A stretch of 64,000 nucleotides of DNA, taken from assembly GCA_030434875.1 (NCBI GenBank), contig JAUISW010000001.1, forward strand, positions 3,362,001 through 3,426,000. Direction: 5' to 3'. The position numbers were made by a program, and so were the translations under genes. The notes under the pieces were generated by a model, which was not told where the DNA came from, searched no databases, and saw nothing but the letters and a program-made list of their open reading frames with translations. Within the stretch, counting starts at the first letter, position 1; each line of letters opens with the position of its first letter. This DNA comes from Lachnospiraceae bacterium C1.1 (GTDB lineage: Bacteria; Bacillota; Clostridia; Lachnospirales; Lachnospiraceae). Of this stretch, positions 50,432-59,642 are shown one piece after another.

Positions 50432-50466
50432 AACCGGAGATCAGAAAAACAGATCTCCGGTTTTTT
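50432..50466 (+). terminator. Terminator of pgi
   Basis: AACCGGAGATC-loop-GATCTCCGGTT followed by TTTT. Confidence 0.92.
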
Positions 50467-50643
50467 ATAATTAGAGGTTGGCCGGTCGGCATATGTTAGC
50501 GTTTATATAATTTGAAACATTTCAATTGCGTTATATCTTAAATTATATTGTTGATCTTTGCAATAGATTTTACGAAAATATTAAAAAATTAAAAAATAAA
50601 TTTCATAGAAAAAACTATGTAAATGCAGTAGTTTAGAGGATAA

Positions 50644-50784
50644 ATGTTGGAATTAAAACAATTGTATCCAAAAAAAATGATTGCTATATATTGGGCATTG
50701 GTCTATAATACGATTTGTCTTAAAGAGAAACAATTGTTTAATATAAGGACTGGTCTTTATCCGGGGCAGAAGACGGCAAGTTAA
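50644..50784 (+). CDS. Possible small protein, 46 aa
   Basis: ATG 50644 after TAGAGGATAA opens a 46-codon frame ending GLYPGQKTAS. No family is recognised and the base composition is that of the surrounding spacer. Real coding is uncertain. Confidence 0.2.
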   Translation: MLELKQLYPKKMIAIYWALVYNTICLKEKQLFNIRTGLYPGQKTAS

Positions 50785-51049
50785 CTATAGCTAACTTAAA
50801 AAAGAAAAAACAACAAATTGGAGTTAAAAAGTGTGAAAATAAATGTTATTAGATTAGTAACATTAGAAAAGGTTTATATATATCATATATAAAGATTGAT
50901 CCGGAAGCCCCAACGGAATTTTAAAAAATTTAATAAAAATTAACATAAAACATAATATAAGAAGAAACTTTTTTGGTTTTTTTATAGGTACAAGTGGCGA
51001 AATGCTTTGTATAAAGCGAGATACAAGGCATAAAAGGCGTCTCAAAATA

Positions 51050-51078
51050 TTGAAAAAATAAAAATAGAATGGTACAAT
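51050..51078 (+). promoter_or_regulatory. Promoter of the 29-residue repeat protein gene
   Basis: TTGAAA (51050-51055), a 17-bp spacer and TACAAT (51073-51078), about 55 bases before the start codon. Confidence 0.7.
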
Positions 51079-51132
51079 TACATCGTAAATCTAAAGTTTT
51101 TCAACTTTCAGTGTGAAGGGAGATTTAAAACA

Positions 51133-51654
51133 ATGAAAAAAAGAATAGTAGCTATGGTTCTTTGCGCAGCCCTTTCAGCAATGGCAGTAGTGCCAGCATG
51201 CGCAGGTACAGCAGCAGAGGAGATCGCTTCTGCTACAGCAACTCAGGCTCAGAGAACAGCCGATTATGCAGCTTACCAGGCAGCACTCGCTCAGTTCAGA
51301 GCAGAGCAGGTTGCTAAGGGAGTAGCAGAGACAGCACAGGGTGTTGCAGCTTACAATGCTTATCAGGCAGCACTTGCTGAGTTCTACAATGTTGAACTTG
51401 CAAAGGGAGCAGCACAGACAGCAGAAGGCCAGGCAGCATATGCTTATGGTCAGACAGTTCTTCAGGCTTTCTATGAGCAGCAGCTTGCTGAAGCAGCAGC
51501 TCAGAAGGCACAGGGTCAGGCTGATTATGATGCTTATCAGACAGCTATGAAGGCAAGAGAAGCAGCTATCCTTGCACAGGTAGCAGCAACAGAAGCTGAG
51601 AGAGCAGTTCTCTTACAGCAGGTTAAAGCTTATCTTGCACAGCTTGGTTATTAA
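51133..51654 (+). CDS. Secreted Ala/Gln-rich protein of four 29-residue helical repeats
   Basis: 173 aa. A signal peptide (MKKRIVAMVLCAALSAMAVVPACAG) is followed by four repeats of exactly 29 residues: 43-71, 72-100, 101-129 and 130-158. Each has the pattern AxYxAYQxALxxFxxxxxAxxxAxTAxGx with conserved Tyr, Gln and Ala positions and ends in Gly in the first three. A short helix closes the protein. It should form a long alpha-helical or coiled-coil rod outside the cell; a Cys in the signal region (PACAG) does not form a clear lipobox. No anchor is visible. I do not recognise the family. GAAGGGAG precedes the ATG; own promoter and terminator. Confidence 0.85.
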   Translation: MKKRIVAMVLCAALSAMAVVPACAGTAAEEIASATATQAQRTADYAAYQAALAQFRAEQVAKGVAETAQGVAAYNAYQAALAEFYNVELAKGAAQTAEGQAAYAYGQTVLQAFYEQQLAEAAAQKAQGQADYDAYQTAMKAREAAILAQVAATEAERAVLLQQVKAYLAQLGY

Positions 51655-51687
51655 TATCTTTTCAACAACTGAATTTATGAATTATGC

Positions 51688-51720
51688 AAAAAGGACGGGT
51701 CATTATGGTTCGTCCTTTTT
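51688..51720 (+). terminator. Terminator of the repeat protein gene
   Basis: AAAAAGGACG ... CGTCCTTTTT hairpin with the T-tract built into the stem. Confidence 0.8.
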
Positions 51721-51780
51721 CTGAAATATGAAGAACAGGCCTAACATGAACTTTTTTCTGAGCATTTCCTAAGGAGCTAT

Positions 51781-53298
51781 ATGACTTTTAAAACAAGGTT
51801 GATAATAGCTTTTCTGGTAATTGTTTTGATTCCTATAATTCTTTTCGGAACATCATTACTTGCACTTTCAAAGTTTGAAAGCTATGCTATTAAAAAAAGC
51901 ATGGGTGTTGATATAGATTTTTACGGAATTGCGTCAAATGGTATTCAGTTTTTCGCAAGTTTGACCGATGATATATATAAGAATGTAGGGGAATATGCAG
52001 AAACAGATTCTGCAAAGCTTGAGGATTCAGCGGTATTAACTGAATTAAATGAGAGCCTTTCAAAGAAGTCTTCATTTTTGATCGTCAGAAAGGGCAACGA
52101 TATCTATTACAGCGGCGACCCTTCAAAAACCACTGAGATCCTTGACATTCTTCCGGCCTATGAGGGCGAGGGTTATGGGATCAATTCCAGAGAAACTTAT
52201 ATTAGAGAACAGAGACTGCTTATAAAACAGGTTGACTTTCGATTTACGGATCATTCGAAAGGAACTGTTTTTATAGTGACATTCATATCTGATCTGATAC
52301 CTGATATGCGTATGTCCACGTTCAAGATCGCGCTGGCGCTTATAATTGTTCTGATCATTACAGGTGTTGCACTTGTCTCATGGATATATACGGGAATTGT
52401 TTCTCCGATAAGGGAGTTGAGCGTTGCCTCGCAGAAAATTCAGGATGGTACACTGGACTTTGAGATCAATATTCCACCGGTCGATGATGAAGTAGCTCGT
52501 CTTTGCAGAAATTTTGAGGAAATGAGAAAAAGACTCAGAGCTTCTGCAGAGCTGAAAATTGAAAGTGAAAACGAGAACAGAACTCTGATCACTAATATCA
52601 CGCATGACCTGAAGACTCCTGTTACCTCTATAAAGGGTTATGCAGAAGGGCTTCTGGACGGAGTTGCGGATACACCGGAAAGAAGAGAAAAATATCTTAA
52701 GACTATCTATAACAAGGCAAATGATATGGATCGTCTGATAAATGAGCTTACTTTCTATTCCGGAATTGACGGGGACAGGATTCCATATAACTTTGCGAAG
52801 GTTAATGCCACAGGATATTTTAATGACTGCGCAGAAGAACTTAAACTGGAGCTTGAGTCGCGCTCATATATTTTTGTTTATACTAACGCGATCTCACCGA
52901 ATGTTTTTATTATCGCAGATCCGATCCAGCTTAAGAAGGTTATTAATAATATAGTGGGTAATTCCATTAAGTATATGGATAAGGAAAAGGGAAAGATAGC
53001 TATTTCCCTAAAGGAAACAGAGAATGAGATCCTGGTTTCATTAATGGATAACGGTATCGGAATTGATGAAAAAAACCTGCCGTATATATTTGACAGGTTT
53101 TATCGGGCCGATTCGTCGAGAAATACGGCGAAGGGAGGCTCAGGTATAGGTCTTTCGATCGTTAAAAAGATCGTGGGAGATCATGGCGGTAGAGTATGGG
53201 CTGTCAGCAGTAAGGGAGAAGGGACAACTATCAACATTGCTTTAAGAAAGTATGAGGAATCGGGTTTAAAGGAAGGTTCAATGGGGGAGACTGAATGA
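51781..53298 (+). CDS. Membrane sensor histidine kinase (second two-component system)
   Basis: 505 aa with membrane helices at about 7-29 and 180-203, a roughly 150-residue extracellular sensor, HAMP (IVSPIRELSVASQKIQDGTLDFEI), HisKA with His275 (ITNITHDLKTPVTSIKGYAEGL), and an ATPase domain with N-box NNIVGNSIKYMDK, DNGIGI, F-box YIFDRFYRADSS and GGSGIGLSIVKKI. It overlaps the regulator start by 4 nt (ATGA). AAGGAG is nine bases before the ATG. The repeat protein upstream could be a target or partner, inferred from adjacency only. Confidence 0.95.
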   Translation: MTFKTRLIIAFLVIVLIPIILFGTSLLALSKFESYAIKKSMGVDIDFYGIASNGIQFFASLTDDIYKNVGEYAETDSAKLEDSAVLTELNESLSKKSSFLIVRKGNDIYYSGDPSKTTEILDILPAYEGEGYGINSRETYIREQRLLIKQVDFRFTDHSKGTVFIVTFISDLIPDMRMSTFKIALALIIVLIITGVALVSWIYTGIVSPIRELSVASQKIQDGTLDFEINIPPVDDEVARLCRNFEEMRKRLRASAELKIESENENRTLITNITHDLKTPVTSIKGYAEGLLDGVADTPERREKYLKTIYNKANDMDRLINELTFYSGIDGDRIPYNFAKVNATGYFNDCAEELKLELESRSYIFVYTNAISPNVFIIADPIQLKKVINNIVGNSIKYMDKEKGKIAISLKETENEILVSLMDNGIGIDEKNLPYIFDRFYRADSSRNTAKGGSGIGLSIVKKIVGDHGGRVWAVSSKGEGTTINIALRKYEESGLKEGSMGETE

Positions 53299-53984
53299 GC
53301 AGAATTTTAATTGTTGAAGATGAAGAATCAATTGCGGATCTTGAAAGAGATTATCTTGAACTTTCAGCGTTTGAGGTTGAGGTAAAAAACGACGGTGATG
53401 AGGGATTACAGAGTGCTATTGAGGGGAACTTTGATCTCATCATCTTAGATCTGATGCTTCCCGGAGCAGATGGATTTGAAATCTGTAAAAAAGTCAGGGA
53501 GATAAAAGACACTCCGATCATTCTGGTATCTGCTAAAAAAGATGATATCGACAAGATCAGAGGACTTGGTCTCGGTGCTGATGACTATATGACGAAGCCT
53601 TTTTCACCGAGCGAACTTGTAGCCAGGGTTAAGGCGCATCTGTCACGTTTTGAGAGACTTACAGCAAACGGAAGACCAAGAAATGAGATAATTGAGATCC
53701 GTGGATTAAAGATCGACAGAACTGCAAGACGTATCTGGGTAAACGAAGAGGAAAAACAGTTTACCACAAAGGAATTCGATCTGCTGGCATTTCTTGCTTC
53801 AAATCCTAATCACGTATATTCTAAGGAAGAGCTTTTCAGAAATATATGGGATATGGAATCTGTAGGCGACATAGCCACGGTAACAGTTCATATCAAGAAG
53901 ATAAGAGAAAAGATCGAGCTGGATTCTTCTAATCCTCAGTATATAGAAACAATCTGGGGAGTAGGATATCGCTTCAAAATCTGA
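53295..53984 (+). CDS. OmpR/PhoB-family response regulator (second system)
   Basis: 229 aa. Receiver with acidic DEE (9-11), phosphoacceptor Asp52 in LIILDLMLPGADG, VSAKKDD and TKPFSPSEL; winged-helix effector domain with TVHIKKIREKIE ... YIETIWGVGYRFKI. Works with the kinase encoded just before. GGGGGAGA upstream acts as ribosome site. A GACAGG/CCTGTC hairpin plus T-tract follows at 54020-54052. Confidence 0.95.
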   Translation: MSRILIVEDEESIADLERDYLELSAFEVEVKNDGDEGLQSAIEGNFDLIILDLMLPGADGFEICKKVREIKDTPIILVSAKKDDIDKIRGLGLGADDYMTKPFSPSELVARVKAHLSRFERLTANGRPRNEIIEIRGLKIDRTARRIWVNEEEKQFTTKEFDLLAFLASNPNHVYSKEELFRNIWDMESVGDIATVTVHIKKIREKIELDSSNPQYIETIWGVGYRFKI

Positions 53985-54019
53985 TAAAATTAAAATCGAT
54001 GAAAAAACGGAAACTTTTT

Positions 54020-54052
54020 GACAGGTGGGAAATCGCCTGTCAGAAGGTTTTT
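54020..54052 (+). terminator. Possible terminator after the second regulator gene
   Basis: GACAGG-loop-CCTGTC, then AGAAGGTTTTT; the T-tract is five bases away from the stem. Confidence 0.5.
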
Positions 54053-54091
54053 CGGCATGCAATAAAATTAAGAAGATCGGGAAAATAAAAT

Positions 54092-54874
54092 ATGGCAGAT
54101 GATAAGAGATTTGCGGTACTTATAGATATAGAAAATGTATCGCAGAAATATATTGGCCTCATCATGGATGAGGCTTCTAATTATGGGGATCTGACGATCA
54201 AGAGAGCCTATGGAGACTGGACACAGAGCTCCAGTGCATCCTGGAGGTCGATCCTTTTGGATAATTCGATCATTCCCATGCAGCAGTTCAACAACACTTT
54301 TGGTAAGAATTCATCTGATTCGGCATTGATAATAGATGCCATGAAGATACTTTACAGCAATAACGTCGACGGATTTTGCCTGGTATCTTCAGACAGTGAT
54401 TTCACCAGACTTGCGGCAACTCTTAAAGAAGAGGGAAAAATAGTCGTCGGAATGGGAGAGAGTAAGACGCCGAATGCGCTTATAAAGGCCTGTGACAGTT
54501 TTAAGCTTTTAGATGTGCTTTATAAAGAAGCAAATGCAGATAAGGAAGCTCTGGAAAAAACAGCGGCTAAAAAAACAACTGCAAAAGGGGTTCAGAAAAA
54601 GTTATCTGTTAAGCCTGCGGCGGAGTCAAAATCCAAGTCTAATCTGACAAAGCTTTCAACTATTGAGAAGGCGATCAGACAGATAGTGCTTAACTATGAT
54701 GACGAAAACGGAATGAATATAAGTGCTCTCGGAAACAGTCTGCAGAGACGTTATCCGGATTTTGACACAAGAAATTACGGAGCACCGAAGCTTTCTAAAT
54801 TTCTTGCCCAGTTTAAGAGTTTCACGTTGACTAAGATTGGAAATACAACATATATAAACATAAATGATAAATAA
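54092..54874 (+). CDS. NYN-domain (DUF88/LabA-like) protein with C-terminal OST-HTH/LOTUS domain
   Basis: 260 aa. The NYN/PIN-like nuclease domain (about 1-145) shows FAVLIDIENVS, SSDSALIIDAMKILYSNNVDGFCLVSSDSDFTRLA and VVGMGESKTPNALIKACDSF; the Asp residues of the metal site are all present. A Lys/Ala-rich linker leads to a LOTUS/OST-HTH domain (about 190-260: NGMNISALGNSLQRRYPDFDTRNYGAPKLSKFLAQF). This architecture suggests RNA cleavage or RNA binding. Its last codons overlap the pseudouridine synthase start by 11 nt. Confidence 0.92.
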   Translation: MADDKRFAVLIDIENVSQKYIGLIMDEASNYGDLTIKRAYGDWTQSSSASWRSILLDNSIIPMQQFNNTFGKNSSDSALIIDAMKILYSNNVDGFCLVSSDSDFTRLAATLKEEGKIVVGMGESKTPNALIKACDSFKLLDVLYKEANADKEALEKTAAKKTTAKGVQKKLSVKPAAESKSKSNLTKLSTIEKAIRQIVLNYDDENGMNISALGNSLQRRYPDFDTRNYGAPKLSKFLAQFKSFTLTKIGNTTYININDK

Positions 54875-55538
54875 AGAGTTAAAAATTTTAATGGAGGATT
54901 CCTCACTGATAGCAGTCAGGAAACCGGCAGGTATAGCAAGTGAGAGCGGAAGGATAGGCGAGGCGGATATGCTGAGTCTTGTGAGAAATTATCTTGCGAA
55001 AAAGGGTGAAACGCCCTATGCGGCAATGATAATGAGGCTTGACCAGCCGGTGGAGGGAATCCTCCTTTTTGCGAAAAATAAAAAATCGGCGGCATTGCTT
55101 TCGTCTATGCTGCAAAAAGCTGAGATCGGAAAGACTTATACAGCTTTGGTAAAGAACGGCTCCGATATCGAAGACGGAGAGCATAGACTTACGGATTATC
55201 TGATAAGAGTGAAGGGAAGCAATATTTCAAAAGTTGCCTCTGAAAAAGAAAAGAATTCAAAAGATGCAAAAAAGGCGGAGCTGATATATAAAAAAATCGG
55301 TGAGGACAGTAATGAAAACAGCCTTCTCTCAGTGAAGCTTTTAACCGGACGTCACCACCAGATCCGCCTGCAGCTTTCAAATGCCGGAATGCCTATTGTC
55401 GGAGACCGTAAATATGGCGGAGATCAGGGGGATTACAGAGGTCCGCTCTGCCTTGCCTGCAGCAGGCTCGAATTTTTGCATCCGAAAAATCATGAGAAAG
55501 TTCTTTTAGAAATCAGTCCGGACTTCGCTTCGTCTTGA
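54864..55538 (+). CDS. RluA-family RNA pseudouridine synthase
   Basis: 224 aa. The catalytic motif is MRLDQPVEGILLFAKNKKSA (Arg-Leu-Asp with the nucleophilic Asp), followed by KTYTALVKNG, LLTGRHHQIRLQLSNAGMPIVGDRKYG and CLACSRLEFLHP, all typical of the RluA family. No S4 domain is present, so it is the short form. The target uridine is unknown. The start overlaps the NYN gene; a weaker in-frame ATG 54891 is possible. Confidence 0.88.
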   Translation: MINKELKILMEDSSLIAVRKPAGIASESGRIGEADMLSLVRNYLAKKGETPYAAMIMRLDQPVEGILLFAKNKKSAALLSSMLQKAEIGKTYTALVKNGSDIEDGEHRLTDYLIRVKGSNISKVASEKEKNSKDAKKAELIYKKIGEDSNENSLLSVKLLTGRHHQIRLQLSNAGMPIVGDRKYGGDQGDYRGPLCLACSRLEFLHPKNHEKVLLEISPDFASS

Positions 55539-55617
55539 CAAAGCAGGCGGTGACAATTAAAATCTAAATATTAGCGGCGAATTGCGCCGTTTAGGATACA
55601 GAGAGGAAGTTAAATCA

Positions 55618-57054
55618 ATGGCAGAAAAGAAAAAACTTGTCGAAGCGATAACTTCAATGGAAGAGGACTTCGCGCAGTGGTATACAGATGTTGTAAAAAA
55701 AGCTGAGCTCGTTGAGTATTCGAGCGTTAAGGGCTGCATTATCTTAAAGCCCGCAGGATATGCGCTTTGGGAAAATATTCAGAGAGAGCTTGATGCACGC
55801 TTCAAGGCAACAGGCGTTCAGAATGTTTATATGCCCCTTCTTATTCCTGAGAGCCTTTTACAGAAGGAAAAGGATCACGTAGAAGGCTTCGCACCGGAAG
55901 TTGCATGGGTAACCATGGGCGGAGGTGAGAGACTTGAGGAGCGTATGTGCGTACGTCCTACATCAGAGACTCTTTTCTGTGATTTTTATAAAAACGATAT
56001 TCATTCATACAGGGATCTTCCCAGAGTTTACAATCAGTGGTGTTCCGTATTTCGTTGGGAAAAGACTACAAGACCTTTCCTTCGTTCAAGAGAATTCCTC
56101 TGGCAGGAAGGTCACACAATGCATGAGACTGCAGAGGATGCTGAAGCACGTACAGTACAGATGCTTAATGTTTATGCAGACTTCTGTAAGGAATACCTTG
56201 CAATCCCTACTATCAGGGGTAAAAAGACCGATAAAGAGAAGTTTGCAGGGGCAGTTGCAACTTATACGATAGAGGCAATGATGCATGATGGAAAGGCTCT
56301 TCAGTCCGGAACCAGCCATAACTTCGGTGATGGTTTTGCAAAGGCTTATGAGATCCAGTTCACAGGCCGTGACAACAGCCTTCATACACCATTCCAGACT
56401 TCCTGGGGACTTTCAACCAGAATTATCGGTGCGCTCATCATGGTTCACGGTGATAATTCAGGCCTTGTTCTTCCGCCTGCTATCGCACCTACACAGGTTG
56501 TGGTCATTCCGATCCAGCAGAAGAAGGAAGGCGTGCTCGATGCAGCTCAGGCAATTAAGGAGAAGCTTGCTGATTTCCGAGTAAGTCTTGATGATTCGGA
56601 CAGAAGCCCGGGATTCAAATTTGCTGAGCAGGAAATGAGAGGATTCCCTCTGAGGATAGAGATCGGACCTAAGGATATCGAAGCAGGCCACTGCGTAGTT
56701 GTAAGAAGAGATAACAGAGAAAAATATACTGTTGAGCTCGATAAGGTTCATGATTTTGTTGCTGATATGCTCAAGACTATCCAGTCTGATATGTATGAAA
56801 GAGCAAAGAAACATCTCGAGGAGAATATCTTCCCGGCAGTAACCTATGATGAGTTCAAGGATACTATAGAGAACAAGCCCGGATTCGTAAAGGCAATGTG
56901 GTGCGGAGACGAGGAATGTGAAAATCAGATAAAGGCTGATACAACAGCAACAAGCCGCTGCATGCCTTTTGAAGACCAGAAGCCTATTTCAGATAAGTGT
57001 GTTTGCTGCGGTAAGCCTGCAAAGCATCTTGTATATTGGGGAAAAGCGTATTAA
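55618..57054 (+). CDS. proS: Prolyl-tRNA synthetase (archaeal/eukaryote-like ProS type)
   Basis: 479 aa class II synthetase: motif 2 at [34 protein letters not shown], motif 3 at [28 protein letters not shown], then the anticodon domain ([12 protein letters not shown]) and the C-terminal zinc-like domain ([25 protein letters not shown] ... [11 protein letters not shown]). It lacks the bacterial INS editing insertion, which places it in the short ProS3-like group found in several Firmicutes. GAGAGGAAG precedes ATG 55618. The 80-base leader is too short for a T-box. Confidence 0.95.
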   Translation: MAEKKKLVEAITSMEEDFAQWYTDVVKKAELVEYSSVKGCIILKPAGYALWENIQRELDARFKATGVQNVYMPLLIPESLLQKEKDHVEGFAPEVAWVTMGGGERLEERMCVRPTSETLFCDFYKNDIHSYRDLPRVYNQWCSVFRWEKTTRPFLRSREFLWQEGHTMHETAEDAEARTVQMLNVYADFCKEYLAIPTIRGKKTDKEKFAGAVATYTIEAMMHDGKALQSGTSHNFGDGFAKAYEIQFTGRDNSLHTPFQTSWGLSTRIIGALIMVHGDNSGLVLPPAIAPTQVVVIPIQQKKEGVLDAAQAIKEKLADFRVSLDDSDRSPGFKFAEQEMRGFPLRIEIGPKDIEAGHCVVVRRDNREKYTVELDKVHDFVADMLKTIQSDMYERAKKHLEENIFPAVTYDEFKDTIENKPGFVKAMWCGDEECENQIKADTTATSRCMPFEDQKPISDKCVCCGKPAKHLVYWGKAY

Positions 57055-57078
57055 TCAGATTTAAGAGGAGAATATTTA

Positions 57079-58281
57079 ATGAAGGTACTTGTAATAAACT
57101 GCGGAAGCTCATCGCTTAAATACCAGCTTATTGACATGGAGTCAGGAGAGGCACTTGCAAAGGGTCTCTGCGAAAGGATCGGCATTGACGGCGGAAAACT
57201 TGAGTATAAAAAGAACGGTACTGATAAGAAGGTAACAGAGGTTGATATGCCGGATCACAGTGTTGCAGTTGACCTTGTTATCAAGAGACTTACCAATAGC
57301 GAGGATGGAGTGATAAGCTCACTTTCCGAGATTGATGCAGTTGGTCACAGAGTAGTTCACGGCGGAGAGAGATTCAGCGAAGCCGTAAAGATTGATGACG
57401 ATGTTATCGAGGGAATTGAGGAATGCAGTGATCTTGCTCCCCTTCATAATCCGGCAAATGTTATCGGAATACGTGCCTGCACAGAGGCAATGAAAGGTGT
57501 TCCGCAGGTAGCTGTTTTTGATACGGCTTTTCATCATACAATGGAGCCTAAGGCATACCTTTATGCAGTGCCTTATAAATATTATGAGAAATATAAGCTC
57601 CGCCGCTATGGATTCCATGGAACAAGCCATGATTATGTATCACACAGGGCAGCGGAGATACTTGGAAAAGATATCAGCGAACTCAATATCATAGTATGTC
57701 ACCTTGGAAACGGTGCATCCATAAGCGCCGTTAAAAAGGGAAAATGTGTAGATACTTCAATGGGTCTCACACCTCTCGAGGGTCTTGTAATGGGAACACG
57801 TTCGGGAGATATCGATCCCTCGGCAATAACCTATATCATGCAGAAGGAAAACCTTTCAGCTGCAGAAGTAATAGGTATTCTTAATAAAGAATCCGGAATT
57901 TTAGGACTTTCAGATGGACTTTCATCTGATTTCAGAGATCTCGCTGAGGCTTCAGCAAAGGGTGACAAAAAGGCTGAGACCGCACTTGATGTATATGCTT
58001 TAAGAGTTGCAAAATATATCGGAGCCTATACAGTAGAAATGGGCGGCGTTGATGCCATAGTATTTACAGCAGGTGCAGGTGAGAACAACTGCACTGTACG
58101 TGAGAAAATATCTTCATATCTGACATTCCTCGGAACGAGCTTTGACAGTGAGAAGAATAAGCTCAGGGGAGAAGAATTCTTCCTTTCAAAGCCTTCTGAT
58201 AAGGTTGCGCTTATGGTAGTTCCTACAGATGAGGAGATATCAATTGCAAATCAGACAGTAAGGGTGCTGGAAAAATCATGA
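57079..58281 (+). CDS. ackA: Acetate kinase
   Basis: 400 aa. ASKHA-fold signatures VLVINCGSSSLKYQL and MGTRSGDIDPSAITYIM, with VFDTAFHHTMEP, RRYGFHGTSHDYV and FTAGAGENNCTVREKI. It makes ATP and acetate from acetyl phosphate, a key step of fermentation. AGAGGAGAATATTT precedes the ATG. It ends four bases into the CCA transferase gene (ATGA overlap). No pta gene is adjacent in this window. Confidence 0.97.
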   Translation: MKVLVINCGSSSLKYQLIDMESGEALAKGLCERIGIDGGKLEYKKNGTDKKVTEVDMPDHSVAVDLVIKRLTNSEDGVISSLSEIDAVGHRVVHGGERFSEAVKIDDDVIEGIEECSDLAPLHNPANVIGIRACTEAMKGVPQVAVFDTAFHHTMEPKAYLYAVPYKYYEKYKLRRYGFHGTSHDYVSHRAAEILGKDISELNIIVCHLGNGASISAVKKGKCVDTSMGLTPLEGLVMGTRSGDIDPSAITYIMQKENLSAAEVIGILNKESGILGLSDGLSSDFRDLAEASAKGDKKAETALDVYALRVAKYIGAYTVEMGGVDAIVFTAGAGENNCTVREKISSYLTFLGTSFDSEKNKLRGEEFFLSKPSDKVALMVVPTDEEISIANQTVRVLEKS

Positions 58282-59642
58282 ATTATAAAATAATTCTACC
58301 TGATGATGTAAAATTTATAATAGAAACCATAGAGAACGCAGGCTTCGAGGCATATGCCGTCGGAGGCTGCGTTCGTGACGCTTTATTGGGACGTGAACCT
58401 GCTGACTGGGATATCACGACTTCAGCAAAACCGCATGAAGTAAAGGCTCTTTTCAGAAGAACTATAGATACCGGAATCCAGCATGGTACCGTTACGATAA
58501 TGATAAAAGAGAACGGCTACGAGGTAACTACCTACAGGATCGATGGAGAATACGAAGATTCCAGACATCCGAAGAATGTTGAATTTACGCCCGTATTGCG
58601 CGAGGATCTGGCGAGAAGAGACTTTACAATAAATGCCATGGCCTACAATGAACGCGACGGACTGGTGGATGAATTTGGCGGAATTGAGGATCTGTCAAAG
58701 GGAATCATCCGGGCTGTTGGCTTTGCCGAGTCCAGATTTGAAGAAGATGCATTGAGGATCTTCAGAGCATTTCGTTTTGCAGCGGTATTGAATTTTGACA
58801 TCGAGGAAGAGACAGTAAAGGCAGCGAAAAAGCTTGCACATACTCTTGAGCGTATCTCTGCCGAGCGTATAAATATCGAGCTTACAAAGCTTATTCTTTC
58901 CGATAACCCGGATTATATAATGAAATTATATGAGAATGGGATAACGGCGGTTGTTCTTCCGGAATTTGACCGATGCGTAGAGACGATTCAGAATAACCCT
59001 CATCATTGCTATAATGTTGGAGAGCATACCGCTCAGGCAATGAAGGCATTAAAACGTAAAGATGTCGAAAATGCTGATGATTTCAGGATCTTGAGGATCG
59101 CATTATTGCTTCATGATTTCGGAAAACCGGATTCTAAATCAACTGATGCGAAGGGAATTGATCATTTTTACGGCCACGACCTTAAGGGATCAGAGATAGC
59201 AGTAAAGATCCTAAGAAGATTAAAATATGACAATAATACCATCGATAAGGTAAAACGCCTGGTAAGATGGCATGATGACAGACCGAATCCGGATGAAAAA
59301 ATAGTCAGGAGAATGATAAACAGAGTAGGTGAAGAAATATATCCGCTGCTTTTGATACTTCACAGAGCGGATATAGCTGCTCAGAGCGATTATAAAAGAG
59401 CTGAAAAGCTTGAAGCAGAAGATCGCCTTATGGAGGTTTATCGTGCTATAATAAATAGAGGGGACTGTATTTCTTTAAAAATGCTCTCTGTTAACGGAGG
59501 AGATTTAATTGCAGCTGGAATGAAGCCCGGAAAGGAGTTAGGGGAAATGTTAAATAAGCTCCTGGACAGGGTATTGGAGGATCCGTCATGCAACAGAAAA
59601 GAGATACTTATGGAAGAGGTAAAAAATATCGCGAGCTTGTGA
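58278..59642 (+). CDS. cca: CCA tRNA nucleotidyltransferase with HD domain
   Basis: 454 aa. Class II nucleotidyltransferase head: YAVGGCVRDALLGREPADWDITTSA with the metal Asp pair, and RRDFTINAMAYN, DPxxRI-like EDALRIFRAFRFAAVLNFD, ERINIELTKLIL. A C-terminal HD phosphohydrolase domain follows (LLHDFGKPDSKSTDAKGIDHFYGHD, VRWHDDRPNPDEKIVRRMI). It adds CCA to tRNA 3' ends; this matters here because the tRNA-Arg in this window has no encoded CCA. The end overlaps the PEGA gene by 55 nt. Confidence 0.95.
   Translation: MNYKIILPDDVKFIIETIENAGFEAYAVGGCVRDALLGREPADWDITTSAKPHEVKALFRRTIDTGIQHGTVTIMIKENGYEVTTYRIDGEYEDSRHPKNVEFTPVLREDLARRDFTINAMAYNERDGLVDEFGGIEDLSKGIIRAVGFAESRFEEDALRIFRAFRFAAVLNFDIEEETVKAAKKLAHTLERISAERINIELTKLILSDNPDYIMKLYENGITAVVLPEFDRCVETIQNNPHHCYNVGEHTAQAMKALKRKDVENADDFRILRIALLLHDFGKPDSKSTDAKGIDHFYGHDLKGSEIAVKILRRLKYDNNTIDKVKRLVRWHDDRPNPDEKIVRRMINRVGEEIYPLLLILHRADIAAQSDYKRAEKLEAEDRLMEVYRAIINRGDCISLKMLSVNGGDLIAAGMKPGKELGEMLNKLLDRVLEDPSCNRKEILMEEVKNIASL

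Larger units (their letters stand above)
50467..51132. other. Long AT-rich region upstream of the repeat protein gene
   Basis: About 665 bases with no certain gene. A 46-codon frame with weak AGAGGA site occurs at 50644-50784 (MLELKQLYP...); a GTTAAC/GTTAGC-type stem follows at about 50780-50796. The promoter of the next gene is at 51050-51078. Confidence 0.5.

Noticed and set aside
50863..51045. 60-aa minus-strand frame in the spacer before the repeat protein
   Set aside because: Composition follows the AT-rich spacer, no ribosome site, no recognisable features.
55539..55617. T-box leader for proS
   Set aside because: Only 80 bases separate the genes, too short for a T-box, and no antiterminator or TGGN bulge is visible.
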